Source: Siphonodentalium dalli (Eukaryota > Mollusca > Scaphopoda > Gadilida > Siphonodentaliidae). Taken from it: a DNA stretch of 64,000 nucleotides. Of this stretch, positions 12,571 to 26,700 are shown one piece after another. Made by a program: the position numbers and the translations under genes. How positions within the stretch are numbered: the stretch's first letter is position 1; each line of letters begins with the position of its first letter. Below the pieces are notes generated by a model, which was not told the origin of the DNA, did not search any database, and saw only the letters and a list, made by a program, of their open reading frames with translations. The stretch covers positions 279,487,426 to 279,551,425 of the forward strand of contig CP136063.1 of NCBI GenBank assembly GCA_032622095.1, given 5' to 3'.

Positions 12571-13102
12571 CGTCTATTAGATTTTCTTGGACTACTGTTA
12601 AATGTACTCAATCCGATCAGACGCTCCTAAATTACTATTTCTTTGGCTTCGGTGGTAAAAAAAATATTTGATTTGAGTCGAGGAACCCACCCATCAAATC
12701 TCAGAGTGATTAGGTATCGATGTTTGAAATTAGCTGTTTCTATTGTTTGTGGACCAATCTTTTCGATGACCACGTGCTAAAAATAGACAAATTGCGGTTG
12801 TAAGATGGATAACTCTAAGTGTTTACTATTAACAATAATAACCACTTGACTTTAGAGTTGTCCATCTTACAACCGCAATTTGTCCGTTTTTAGCACGTGG
12901 TCCTCGAAATGATTGGTCCACAAACAATAGAAACAGAAAATTTCAAACATCGATATCTAATCACTCTGAGCTTTGATGGGTGGGTTCCTGGACTCAAATC
13001 AAATACTTTTTACCCCCGAAGCCAAAGAAATAGTAATTTAGGAGCGTCTGATCGGATTGGGTACATTTGACGTCTATTAGATTTTCATGGACTGCTGTTA
13101 AA
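12571..13102. mobile_element. Foldback element with arms of about 230 bp, flanked by a 32-bp direct repeat
   Basis: The left arm (about 12600-12830) and right arm (about 12850-13069) are near-perfect reverse complements. Shared phrases are 'gtactcaatccgatcagacg', 'cttacaaccgcaattt' and 'agcacgtgg'. A short loop around 'attaacaataat' joins them. The whole is flanked by direct repeats, cgtctattagattttc plus about 16 more bases, at 12571-12602 and 13071-13102. Diverged relatives lie at 17640-18080 and 61196-61275. No ORF was found. Confidence 0.85.
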
Positions 13103-13945
13103 ATTAGTTTCGTATTGTCGTATATTGATAGAAATGCGATTAAAACGAAACTGCATGACGTATACTAAATGTACGATAGTTGTATTCGAATGTATAATTG
13201 CTGTAGCAGAATTTGTTTTTTTGCACATTGGTTGGAATATGAGAACTATTGAATTGAAATAGAACATTAATTCTGCGTATTTCAACTGATTGGAAAACGA
13301 TATAATTATATTATAATGATATTGTCTTATATTGAATATAAGAAAGACTATTGGTTTGGAAATGAACACCATTGGTTGGGAAATAGTATATTGATTTAGA
13401 AAAGAATGCTATTGAAATGAAAATATATACATATATTGAACGCTTGGTGCATGCAATTAGTTAAACAATCCACTATTAATTTTTATTTGACGTATTTTCC
13501 GACCAAACGGTTGCCCATAGGACGCCGTTACGAGATGTCACACAATGTCACGGCTATCTGTACGATTGGTGGAGGTCTCAGTATACTTGTATTGTTTTGA
13601 TTTGCAACAGTGACGGTCCTATTCGGGAACGTGGCTATATATAGAGGGTTTGCGCTTGGAATTCCCACTGCACCCCCTTGATTTAAGGCTTGGAAATTCC
13701 ATGTGCACCCTCCCTGGATGAAATTTGACAACTGGTATAGCAAGCATTCCAACATGTTCTATCTTAGCATCCCATATGGTTGGTAAAATTTCAACTGATG
13801 GCATTAAGTTGACATTTCGACCGAATGTAGAGACATATTGCACTTTTGGCATAAGAACCAAAAAATCATTGCATATTATTTGGAAAATAAAACTTTCAGA
13901 ACAATTCCACGATGCCAAGCACGCGCGTGCACACCACCACCACCC
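13103..13945. other. 3' flank of the fibrinogen-related gene; no gene seen
   Basis: This probably includes the 3' UTR of the gene ending at 14112. A minus-strand AATAAA-type signal (plus-strand 'tttatt') occurs near 13482, but it is too far from the stop codon to assign firmly. Degenerate 'attggttggaaat' phrases recur at about 13220-13440. Confidence 0.4.
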
Positions 13946-13946
13946 C

Positions 13947-14065
13947 CACAGCACCACACACACACACACACACACACACCCTCACACACACACACACACA
14001 CACACTCACACACACACACACCACCACCACCACCACCATACACCACACCACCACCACCACATCCT
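13947..14065. repeat. (CA)n microsatellite with adjoining (CCA)n
   Basis: Runs of 'cacaca' interrupted by 'cctca' and 'cactca' pass into 'ccaccaccac'. The overlapping His/Thr-rich and Cys/Val-rich ORFs on both strands come from the low-complexity sequence. It lies just downstream of the stop codon of the fibrinogen-related gene. Confidence 0.97.
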
Positions 14066-14111
14066 GTCCCCACGTCATTAGCCCTCTCAGATCATTGAGG
14101 TCGAACGTTTT

Positions 14112-14735
14112 TCAGATGAGCCAGATGCTGACTTCACATGGTTCAACGCTTTTGTCCCGAGAACTGCACGAAACTCGATTCTCTCGAGGCAGCCCACCAC
14201 GTGGCTCCGAGCTGTCTGGGCATCTATATTGTCCTGGTAAATGACCGTTTGGGTTGCACACAGAAGTTGGCATCCTGCATGTGTCAAACCACCATCCACC
14301 GCCGAAAATTTGGGCGCAATTAGCTCCACTGTCTATGTCATTGTCGCGATCGGGCGTTGAAAACGCACGCCCATTAGCTTCCACCATGAAGTCATCGAGT
14401 ATCTGTGGCGCAGGATTAAAGTGTTCATAATACAAATTACCATCTAAGATTGGATCAGATATATGAACAGCAAAATTTGTCGCTTGTGGCCCAACGGAGA
14501 AGTTGCGATATATTATAGCATGGCGGGTGACGGGTGCGTTAATGTCAGTCATTTCTACACCAAGCATTCTAGGTTGGCTGGCAAGAAGGGCTATCTGGTT
14601 TAGTCCGAGCCAGTGGTCGCCGTCAGTACTTCCGAAACCGCTAACATACGACGTCCAGTCTTGAGGGAATACAATGCTTCTGTGGACCTGTATGTACGTG
14701 ACCCCCGGGCCACCGTCAGTCATCAGACAGCGAAC
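14112..14735 (-). CDS. Exon 4: fibrinogen C-terminal domain and stop codon
   Basis: The acceptor TATTTTCAG opens the exon, phase 0, residues 290-496, ending in TGA at 14112-14114. Diagnostic features are VRCLMTDGG (the 'YCDM' strand region), DWTSYVSGFGSTDGDHWLGL (the core W..Y..GFG...WLGL motif), an acidic DRDND calcium-site loop, NCAQ, and GGWWFDTC with the conserved cysteine. A final segment rich in Cys replaces the more usual tail. Its length of just over 200 residues is normal for this domain. Confidence 0.9.
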   Translation of the reverse strand, partial: VRCLMTDGGPGVTYIQVHRSIVFPQDWTSYVSGFGSTDGDHWLGLNQIALLASQPRMLGVEMTDINAPVTRHAIIYRNFSVGPQATNFAVHISDPILDGNLYYEHFNPAPQILDDFMVEANGRAFSTPDRDNDIDSGANCAQIFGGGWWFDTCRMPTSVCNPNGHLPGQYRCPDSSEPRGGLPRENRVSCSSRDKSVEPCEVSIWLI

Positions 14736-17700
14736 CTGAAAATATCAAAGAATGCATGCCATGGTCATTTATATTTATAAGTAACCTCTTAATAACGCTT
14801 CGTTGGTCAAATTCGCCAGCTTTCACTGATTACGTACCCGGTATTTTTGAAATGTTCATTTGGGTAACAGAGGGTCAATACTATAACACTTCTATATAGT
14901 ATATAACTCATTTTCATTGCAGATTATAATCATGTATGTAATATATAGTTTATTGCCTTATGGACACGAGAACGGCCGAGCCGATTTCGATGGAACTTGG
15001 TATGTGGGGATACTTTCGGCCGGGGAGTGGTATGGGCCTATTAATTTGCCCGTGCGACGTGACCTTGATCTTGAAATCGGGTCATTTCAAGGTCGACCGC
15101 CCGAGTATCACGGGATTTCGGTAAAAATTAGTGTCTATGGATACTTTCGTATGGGGAGTGTCGTAAGCCTATTCGTTTGCCCGTGCGACGTGACCTTGAC
15201 TTTGAAATCGGGTCAACTCAAGGTCAAATCGCGAATTTTTATGGGATTTCGACGAAATTTGATACATAGGGTTACTTTTGTCCACTGGGTGTTTTGGACG
15301 GGTCAAATCGTGACCCCGACCTGAACTTGACCTTTAAAATGATCAATTCAAGGTCAAATCGGGTAAAACCGGATGGATTTCGACGGGTACTTTTGTCCGG
15401 GCAGTGTTTTGGACGGGTCAAATCGTGACCCCACCTGACCTTGACCTTCAAAATTGACAATTCAAGGTCAAATCGCGAAATTCGCCGAAAAGCAGAGAGG
15501 AAACAGCCGGACGAAGTCGGGTCCACCTGCTAGTATTATATATATTAGTATTATGGAACTGACCCTCGATCAGGACGATATTCCGGTTGTGTGATTGAAA
15601 TATGCGCCAAAGGATGCATGAGCTCGTTCTTCGTCTTTACCAAAACTTACTTCTACAGAATAATGATGTCAGTGGTTGACGAAAATTGTTTCATTTACAT
15701 CTTGTAAGCTCTATTTATAAACACTTGGTTGGCGAATATTTTTCTTTGAAAATTTAGTTCGGTCCGCCGAAATAAAAATAAAATAAAATTGCACGATGAA
15801 ACATTAAAATGGGCATAAATCGATTTGTAGCTTAATGGTCCGACACACGTTTTGCCAAATTTCCCAGTATTTCAAAATGGATTTGCTCAAAATCTGTCAG
15901 GACTTTTTTGTGACATTTGGTACAAGCAATTATTGTGACACTATATTAACAACCATCGATTTTGTTTATTCTCACTGTTTTCAGGTACAAGAACTTCAGT
16001 AAAATAGATGCTTTTGTTTTCAAAAGTGCAGTTCATATATCCATGATATAATATCTGAAGATCATGAGAGGAGACTTAATTATTCTTGATTCGTGAAATT
16101 TAATGGTTATTGTAATTTAGAAAGGCAACTGTCATAAACAATTTTCTATATTTGTGAAATTTCATGTCATGTCTGTTGCTCAATGAAATATTGGGCTTAG
16201 GTGAGTTCTGGGTCATCGGTTGATAACCAAGTTAAAGCTGGCCACAATATCTATTAGCACTGTGGCCTAACTTCAATTGATTGCTCCCTACCTGAGTGGA
16301 CCACAATGCATGTAAACATTTGTTATCATTGGGCTGGAATATTTGTGACTGCTTTATTCTTCATTACACTACATGGGGTATGCTACTATATTATGCTATA
16401 ACAATTCAACATTATGATAGAAATGAAGCCTCCTCCCATAGAGTACAGACAATAAGATATTTGGTGATCGGAGTGTTGTGTGATATTATCAATTATTATA
16501 GCAGTTCTTGGTATCGAAAGGGGCACAAAAGAAAAGACAATTTTCAACCTATCATGTGTATTAAAATCCTTTTTTTTTTGACATTATAAAATACTCCGAT
16601 TCTACATATACAATGAAGTTGATGATATGTAAAATTCAACTTTTTTTGCCAGATAGATCCAGATAAATTCTTTTTTGGCTGGAATTATCCAAAACGTGCG
16701 TCTCACCCTTAAACAAATATTCAGTTATGTTGGTTTCGTAGCATGCAACATTGAACTATTCATTGTGAATTATAAAAAGAGACACGTTTGAAACACAAAT
16801 CAATTAGTCAATGCATCAATGATGACAATTTTCTCCATAAAATGTTGTTTTCATCACCTGAGATATTAAAGAAAAAAACTGAACTAAAAACATACATTGG
16901 CTATTCTCATTGTGTTTTACCAAAATAATTGTTTTGGGTCGATCGGGTCCGCTAAGCAAGTTATACAAAATTAGGGGTTATTAGCCTTACCTGGAATGGA
17001 ACGGACGCTCCTATTGGTTCAATCATAAATGAACCATCAATGTTGCTGTAGTGTCCCGAATCAAATCCTTCTGCACAGTCTGAAAAAGATCAGAGTTGCT
17101 ACAATCTTCTCTTCGTACGTTGTGGGTGCCACAGTGATCGTTCGTTTCAGCATTGAAAGCCATTCTCGTTTTTCTAAAAAACCTAAATTTTCCGTAAACA
17201 AAGGTAGTCCTCCAACTGGTGGTTTCATTGAAAATCTGGAGTACATAACTACAAGTACTGGTTTATTTTGTCGGACAAGATACCATTGAAGCAGTTGGTG
17301 GACACATAGTAGAACGACGACAGGGCCTTTGGAAATATGAGAAAAGGAAGGCTTTGAAATAAATCTGATTTTATTATATTTTCCAACTGGCACTTGGAAG
17401 TGAGTAGCTTTTAGACCAAAGGTTGATTATTTTCCTACTTTATTTCAAAGATTTGGACTTATATTTAAAAAAAAATAGCATGCAACAATACAGGGTGTTG
17501 TCAGGCTAGAAAGTTCCAACTGTTGGAAGTACGTGTTGAAATATTCCATCCCAAATAGAATTTCCTGGACTTTGGAATTTCGGCTTGGCTCAATTAAGGG
17601 AGGATTCAGTTGGCCACCCAAACGGAGATAATCTAGCTTAACCATTAAAGGTACTCAATCCGATTTGATGGTCCCAATATAGTCAAATTTCAAAAACAAC

Positions 17701-20700
17701 ATTTTTAGAAATGCCTCTTCCGTTATCAGAATCAATTAATTGCCCAAAAATAATGCAAACCACTGTCAACTATAGTATAAAATTGCCCGAAACGTGTTAT
17801 TTATCAACATGATTTTCGACAAAATTTGAACTTATTATCAACAAAAAGCCTCTTGATTTTAGAGTTATCCATCTTCATCCACAATTTGGTCAGAGATCGT
17901 CGGCTCGTCGACTGTTTACTGGTCCACTAATAATTCTCGATGGTGAAAAATAATAGATATCAAAAATCGATATGTATTAACTCTGATCTTTGATAGGTGG
18001 GTTCCTCCACTCGAATCAAATATTTCTTACCCCCGAATCCAAATAAATAGTAATTGAGGGGCGCTTAATCGGACTATGCATCTTGAACTCATTGACAATT
18101 AATTACATTAGGAAATGTTAAGATAATATGGCTTTGACCATTTGTTGAACTTATTATCTGAACATTTACTACCAAGGAATATAAATATTTCTACATTTGT
18201 ATTATATGTCGTCTGCTTATAAATCCTAAACACCCCCTATATGAATAATAGAACATTCAAATGTATACTTTTATAAATGAATGACGTGAATAAAGGGTTA
18301 AGAATTTATAAGCTTACCGTGCATGCGACGCCCGCAGTTGCTTTCCACAAAACCATCGACGCAGACGCAAACTCCGTTCTCCTCGTAACCTCCGTTGAGG
18401 CATGGTGCCATAGCAGTAACGGTCGGAGGTGGCGGCGCTGGTGGTGTTTGTGATGTGAGAGCCACATTGGTTACATAATGGACGTCCGATACGGTTAATA
18501 CGTCTGGATATGGTGTTGATAGTGAATCAGTCGGATATGATGTTGATTGTATATCAGTCGGATATGATGTTGATTGTCCATCAGTCGGATATGATATTGA
18601 TTGTACATCAGTCACATATGGTGTTGCTTGTTCCCCAGTCGTTAGGCCAGTCACCGACGTCGCGGTCGAGTCATGTACACTCGAACGCTGTGTTGTGATT
18701 GGTTGACTAGACGCATCTGTTATCGCAGTCATGTCTGTTGTTTCGATCTGTGTTTCCCCTTCACCTGACCTCCTCTGCAGTGTAAAAATAACAAATATGC
18801 ATTAGGTTAACAGGGATCGAAGGCATTCGTATTGCGTAAATGTGCAAAAATAAAAGTTTGTAAATAACATCGCCACTAAGAAAAACATGGAGAAATTGAT
18901 GAACTATTGTATTATAACAACCACCAAGGGTGCTTATACCTCAGACAGGTGAATGACGTCATATAATTTTTTCTATATCCATCAGTGATTTTTTAAATCG
19001 CGGGTATTGATTTTGGATAAAGTATCACGTGACTTCTGGTTAGCAACCGTGTGGAGATTGCAAAAAAAACGCGGAATTGGGAATTAAGCATCGCGATGAA
19101 AATGAAAGTAACTAATTCACAACTTACGAAGAATTCACATGTGATTTCGGTCTATTAATTTCAATTATACTAATTTCTTTGGTTAGCTTAAAACGAAAAA
19201 TTAGGATATCATGACACGGTTTCTGACGTCATTTTGGATTTGTGGGCAAGAATCCAGACAAGATTGCACAATCCACGACACGTCTTGTCAAGTTGGCATG
19301 TCATCTCCGTCGTGATCACTGCGTGATGTTACATAAATTATTCTTAGCGCTATGTCGCCGATTAAAGGCAAATTAGAGGCACAGCATGTGTGGTTGCTCC
19401 ACTACGTGTCACGTACGATTCATATTATGCTTTCTATAAAACAGCGGGAAATGACCGTAACTTAGATCGTCGTATCTAACTCTTGGAACCTGCAGTGAAA
19501 TCGCGTTTTGTTATCTCACTGTTGGTTCCGATATTTCACAGTAGCTCGTTGACTTGAAACTAACAACTACCAGGAACACACGTGTCGCCGAGTGATCAGT
19601 GCGTGAACACTGTCTTTTAGCCAATCAAAAGCAAGGTATTTATTACGCCACTTGATGAAATCGATAATTCTACAACCTGTCAACTTCAACTGAAATAGGC
19701 CTAGGCCCTTTCCTGTTTGTAAACACTGACCGCGCTATTTAATCGTGGACTTAAATTAGATTAAGTATATATATACATAGCTGCTTTAATTAAGTAGAGT
19801 TAATATTTTAATTTAAAAAAGAGTTAAGTTAGCAACTTTGAACATTAATAAGGGGCATATATTCATATGTATATTTCTCTTCTACTACTCTATTTTCCTC
19901 TCTATCTTTCTATGTACGGTGACAGTACTTGGCCAGCTGCATATATTGTCACTGCTGTCTGTATTTAGGGATTCCATCTTTCGGTCATGGAAATGCCAGT
20001 CTAAAGCCGGCCATACATGGCAGCAGTGTGTATATGCAGGTGGCGAAGAGCTGTTGGTTCTATTACTAGTATCTCTTAAGCAACATGACAGTCCTGTTGA
20101 GGGAGGAGGGTGGGATAGCACGGGTTGATTTTTCATGTTGTATATATATATACAGGTATGAGTATCTATTTAGTAGTCATTACTAAGCTAGGTTTATTCA
20201 CTATCTTGTCCCTCTACAGAACTGTCAAGCTGCATTCTTGTTATATTTATATATCTATACTTTTTATATTTATACTATATGAATGTCACACTCTGTGTTT
20301 ACACTTTTGTATATATGCTTATGCTCATGTCTGCAAATTTTGCATCTTTTAGCCATTAAAAAATTATCTATCTATCTATCTATCTATAATAAAAAGAATA
20401 CCTACAGTTTTCTGTTTGAATACCAGAAACATCTCATTCGTGTCTGGAAAGAAATATCGAGTTTTCACTCGCGGCGCGTGCAGCCTTGAAACCATTGTTA
20501 TGTAAATAAAAATAGTTGGGCACAAACAAATCGGAAGAAATAAAAAAGGTATGGGTGGCTTTTTTTACCCTGTGCCAATGCATTCTCTTATATATGCGAG
20601 TCGACCATAGGTCGCCTCGCATATATAAGAGAATGCATTGGCCTAACAATTTTTTTATAATTTTTTTTAAATAAATGTTTCTTACAATTTTTAGGACATA

Positions 20701-23700
20701 AAATAAAAACATCCATTACCCTGCAGGGAGCCGCACACATATATAAAAGCATATAGAATAGTGTCGTCTGCTCATGTTTGTCTGGGGCCTTGTGTGGGTG
20801 AAATTATAAAATTGTTAAAGAATACAAGAAAACATTATTAAAATTGTAAAAAATTGTTAGGCCAATGCATTCTCTTATATATGCGAGGCGACCTATGGTC
20901 GACTCGCATATATAAGAGAATGCATTGGCACAGGGTATAAAAATTGTTGGGCACAAACAAATCGGATGAAATAAAAAAGGTATGGGTGGCTTCGGAATGA
21001 CTTGCGGAACATATATGGGCATTTATAGGTTATGTTATCGGGTTTAAGTACACGTTCGCGACAAATTATTGCTCGAAAATATTTATTTTATAACTAGTTC
21101 AAAGCGCTCTGATTGGACAGGGAGATTGACGACTCGATTTCTTTGGTAGATTTCGCTAGTTTGCGATAGGATATTTCGACTTCGATTCTTTCAATTTCGC
21201 CGAGTTATATGTCAAATGAAAGGGATGATATTTTGGCTGCAATTATCGATTTCTAGTATATAGTAGGGTTTTGATCATTGGATCCTTTACACTGGTATAG
21301 TCTGTATTAGTATTTTTAGCAATTTTCCCCAGGGACCTGCGACGGGAGCGCGGTGTTAAGGTAGCAATATACGATTTCCAGAAATTTTGCCAACCTTTGA
21401 GGGGGTGCTGTACTTTAAATCAATGCTGAGCCATTATCTTTGGCATAGGTCCCATCAAGCATGTTTTAATTTCGACAGAAATTGTAGGTGTAATCATTTG
21501 TCTGTACTTTAGCTTCTTTGTACAATTTTTCATTGAGTTATGCCCCTTGGTTTGCACACACGAAACGCTTAATTTTACCCATTAGGAAAAAAGTTATCGT
21601 ATCAATTTGAAAAAAATGTCTTGCGAGCCCAGTTGACAGAATTCAGGGGAGAGAAATCGGGCTATTTTCCTGCAACCAATAACACAGAGTTGGCCTTCAC
21701 TTAATACGAAAACCCTGTTGCGTATCCAAATTTTTCACTTTTTTGAGAACTTTCCCAGTTTTGTAAAATAAATAAACCTTCAAACCAGTAATGACACAGT
21801 TAACACGGGCTACACTGGCTGTTATGCCCCCATATACTTATTTTCCTTTTTTTTCGTGTACTGCTACCTAAAGGGATCAAATCTCGAGACTCACCAGCAA
21901 AAACTAGAGATTATACAGGTCTGTCTGGTACACCCACATTTAAAGTGAACCTAGACTTGTCTACCAAATTTGTCAAATCTAGTTTTTATTCGAAACATTA
22001 GCGTTGGATTTTAGAAAACGTTCAGCGTTTGTGCATTATGGTCGTTAGACGTGATGACGTATTCATGATATAACCACCCCTTCTTAAGTATTATATCAAT
22101 AGCGATGCGATTGTTAATTTGGTCGTTAGACGTGTTGACGTATTCATGATAGAAACCCCCCATCTTAAGTAATATATCAATAGCGATGCGTTTGTTAATT
22201 ATGGTCGTTAAACCCCCCATCTTAAGTATTATATCAATAGCGATGTGTTTGTTAATTATCGTCGTTAGACGTGATGACGTATTCATGATAGAAACCCCCC
22301 ATCTTAAGTAATTACGTGCGCTCGCGCAACAGTATGGCGATCAGACAGATTCGTAGGTTGGTGTCACCCTACTCCGTTTCACTCCATGACGTCACCAAAA
22401 ACGACGTAAAACCTCGAGGCGTTCTGACATTTTTACTGTGCCGCGTTTTTCCTATGTTTATTTTATGTGTTGTTTTCGATTATTTGTTTGTCGCCGATAT
22501 CGCCATTTGTCGGGATTCCCTGTTTCTATATTTAAAACTGGCTTGCTCGTAGTGAGCCTCGATTTCGATTTTTTCTCCCAGGTCAAAATACGTCAGAGTT
22601 ATGACAAAAATAGATCGACCTACATTTTCTCCACCAGAACTCTATATCAAAGAGTCTATAGACTCCTTCGGGACCTACATAGACTCCTTCATTTTGGTAT
22701 TTTTACTTATAATTGGGAAGTTTTATCATTTTTGGTTCGTGCGAAGACCTCTTTTTATCGTGCGGGAAAAGAGAGACATTCAAAACGCGATTTCGTAATT
22801 CGACGCAATAGACTGAATAGCCTAACCTTCAGCCGAGTTATGCGTCAAATACGACGAATGACGTAACACAAAACAAAACGCATTTGTTGACACAAACACC
22901 GTTTGAAGAGTGTATTATTACATAAATGATCGTTATTGATTAATTATGGATTAATTATTGATATTTATTGTTGCATATTGGCTGCTATCAATATTTACAC
23001 AAATGGTATTACTTATTTCTTATAATTGCTCCTTTGGTCAACTTTGACTATCGGAAAATGAAAATGAAAATATGCCGCTGAAAAAAATGTAATCGATATT
23101 AAAGTCTCATCCTTTCGGCAACATGGAATTGGTTTTAATTACGTAAATGATTAATATAGTAATTTGCCTTTTATCTGTGATGAAATGAGAAATGGTAATT
23201 GTCTTTTTTTGCTAACATTAAATTAAACTAAATAAATTAAGTAAAATACAGTGAAATTATTTTTTAAATTATTGTTTATTACATTTTTGCGCACGTTGTT
23301 AATTATGGTCGTTAGACCTGATGGCGTATTCATGATAGAACCACTCCTTCTTAAGTGTTTTAGCAATAGCGATGCGTTTGTTAAAGTGGTGCACTCGTCT
23401 TCTTTTTTTTTTACGTTTGTTTGTTTTTATTTACTCGTTTTCTTAACCAGCCATGCCCCTAAATGTATGCACAGAACGACACGAGTGTGGGGATGGGTTT
23501 GTCGATACGACACGAGTGTGGGGATGGGTTTGTCGATACGACACGAGTGTGATGATGGGTTTGCCGATACGACACGAGTGTGAGGATGGGTTTGTCGATA
23601 CGACACGAGTGCTAGCGCGAATGGAGTGAACCAGACAAACCCATTATTACACATGTCGTTTTGTTTATTACACCCCAACAGGTAACGAGTCGAAACATGA

Positions 23701-26700
23701 TATGACATGCGCTTAGCATGGCAAATAGTCAGCAATCTGCAACTGATGATGGTCTTATCAAAACATTTTGGCATCTTTTTAACTCATTGGGCGAATGTTT
23801 CAAACATTTATAACTGCTACATTTGGCATTAAATGATTCTGATTTTGAAGGGTACGTTCTAAAACTATTTTCAAAATTCCAATAAACCGCTCCGGGATCC
23901 AGCTTCCACCTCAAAATTCATGTCATCAGAACGAGGAGCAAATTGTCTGCGAGAAATTGGGACCTTGGTCATCATCACATATAGCCTCGAATCTTCTTTA
24001 ATATGCCTATAGCAGACAACCTCCTCTTTCTTTTGACATCCATACATTTGTGCACCACCTTCATTATGTGGGAAAATTATGTGACGGATAGGTTGTGAAC
24101 TATTGTTTCTTTCACTATTCTTATTTTGATGGATAAAAAGGCTTTGTGGTTCGTTACGACCGTCAGTCCGTCCTCCGTTCTGACGATACTTATGAATTAA
24201 CTCATGAAATAACACGGGGATATTTGCGGATTGTACAGCGAAATGTTCCAGGTTCGACACCATAGGATAGGATAGGATATTTTATTTTAATATACATAAT
24301 TATATCAATGCATAATACATTTAACACATATTGTATTGTATATTCGATGGGTGGCATAGTCAGGCTAGACTGTCTTACTGCCACCATATGACATATACAT
24401 AGGCGGCGACATAACAAACGGCACGGCATCGGAAAGATATCGCGGGAATTCGGCCATTTTAGGAAAAGTTCGTTACTTCCCATATATGACGGACATGCTA
24501 CAATTATACAACGGGACGCGGCCAATTTGAATTTTCGGACAGGTTCTATGCCTCCCAATTTTGACGGACATACCACAACTATGATTCTTTGGTCCAAGAG
24601 ATCATTATTGATTGATATAACCTATACATAGTCCGGGGAATTTTGTGATATGCATAATAAATTTATAATACTAAAATATCAGCCACGGAGATATAAACGT
24701 AGCTGTTATGATAACGCGGGAATCTGTAAAATATAGTAATTCGTGCGGCCGCTGCGATCTCGGTGGATTCCGATACCTCTCGCTGACAACAACGGCACCT
24801 CCGATGATTATATAAACAAAATAACCTGGCCACGACTGTGTGTGGGATTAAAAGTTGCACATTTTGTGCTTTGTAAGCAATTCATAAGATTCAGGGTTCT
24901 CTACAATTTTATTTATACTATTTTTATTTTTGACTGGCTAAAACTGCTCTGACGGCAGACTGTCTGTTCATCATTAGCGGAATGTAAGCTTCCGGTGAGC
25001 AAGGCAGGGTACCTTGTTTGTGGGCCCAGGACACTGTGGCATCACCCATTGCTCATTCTGAATATGGGCACCATAAAACAATACGACACGAGTGTGGGGA
25101 TGGGTTTGTCGATACGACACGAGTGTGGGGATGGGTTTGCCGATACGACACGAGTGTGATGATGTGTTTGCCGATACGACACGAGTGTGAGGATGGGTTT
25201 GCCGATACGACACGAGTGTGATGATGGGTTTTCCGATACGACACGAGTGTGAGGATGGGTTTGTCGATACGACACGAGTTGAGGATGGGTTTGCCGATAC
25301 GACACGAGTGTGAGGATGGGTTTGTCGATACGACACGAGTGTGAGGATGGGTTTGCCGATACGACACGAGTGTGAGGATGGGTTTGCCGACACGACACGA
25401 GTGTGATGATGGGTTTGCCGATACGACACGAGTGTGAGGATGGGTTTGTCGATACGACACGAGTGCTAGCGCGAATGGAGTGAACCAGACAAACCCATTA
25501 TTACACGTGTCGTTTTGTTTATTACACCCCACCCGGCAGGGGGGGGGGGGGGTCGTGCAAATAATTCCGACACAAGGCCGGGGTGGGGGGGGTCGCAGCT
25601 CCTGAAAACACGTTTTTTCCGGTGTTTTCTGGTGCTTGCAAATTTTGTTCCTTTTGCCCTTTTGTTTACCTAATTACAAGCTGTTTAGCCTATATAATGA
25701 TTGTTTTGATGTGTTATGATCTAAATAACACCTGTAGTGTACACACAAGATACTAGGTACAGTTATCTGTGGTCAGGTTGGCCTCAGAATGTTTTGATTA
25801 TTTGGTCCCTTCTAATACTAAGTAAACCTTCGTGCAATTTTTAACTGCGCTTGCCCACCTGGGTTGGATAACCACTTGGTATGTAAATATATTATAATGA
25901 ACTCTAAAGACAAATAAACCACATATACTTCAGTAAGTAAAATAAAATATCACATTACCACTATCTGTGGTATCAAACTGAAATTCAACTCTCCAATTAA
26001 GTCTGATATGAAACTGAAATAATGTGTAAAATAAATGTAGAACATGCCTGTTCTCTAATCTATAAACATGTTTCTGGCACAAAGTTACTAATACTATAAA
26101 AGACAAAAGTGCTACAGTGTTACATACCCAAATGACTGTCTTTCACTTGTGAAATAATGAGATATTATTTATTTATATGCGCTATTCTACAACCATTTAG
26201 CTATTGTTAATATTAAAATGATCCATCTAACCACGTACACTGCATATTGTAAAACAGGCAAGAAACAGTTTGATAAGTGTCTAGTCTGAAATACTTGGGT
26301 AATTTTGTACCAGAAAATGTAACCAAAGTTTCTTGTTAAACTCATTCATTTCTTAATCCAGATTAGATAAAGATTTTGTAAGTCACTTTGCACAACGATA
26401 ATTGAAACTTCACCTGAGTTTAAATTAACTTAAATAATTCTTCAATCAGCTTCAACGTTTTTCAAAATTCAATTTAGAAATGTTAGTTGAACGACATCGA
26501 TGATAAAATGAAAATGAATATATCTGATACATTTTGCATAGAAAGTCACTGCTACTTCTGCCTCCATTAAATCCAATAAGATCTGAGTGGATCGTTCATA
26601 GGAAACTATATTAATACCACCAGTCAAAACACTTATAAGGACACACTTCCAATGGAAATATATAGGACATACACTTTATGAAATACTGCATAACAAAAAG

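Noticed and set aside
13725-14244. His/Thr-rich ORFs and the antisense Cys/Val-rich ones
   Set aside because: They come from (CA)n/(CCA)n and the reverse strand of the fibrinogen-related exon.
22316-22866. Overlapping ORFs of 65-142 codons
   Set aside because: No recognisable domain, no splice consistency, and in repeat-rich intron sequence of the fibrinogen-related gene.
24225-24262. tRNA-like 'ggttcgaca' box
   Set aside because: No cloverleaf or A box could be placed around it.
23478-25530. CRISPR-like array
   Set aside because: Direct tandem 31-bp units with no spacers, in an animal genome.
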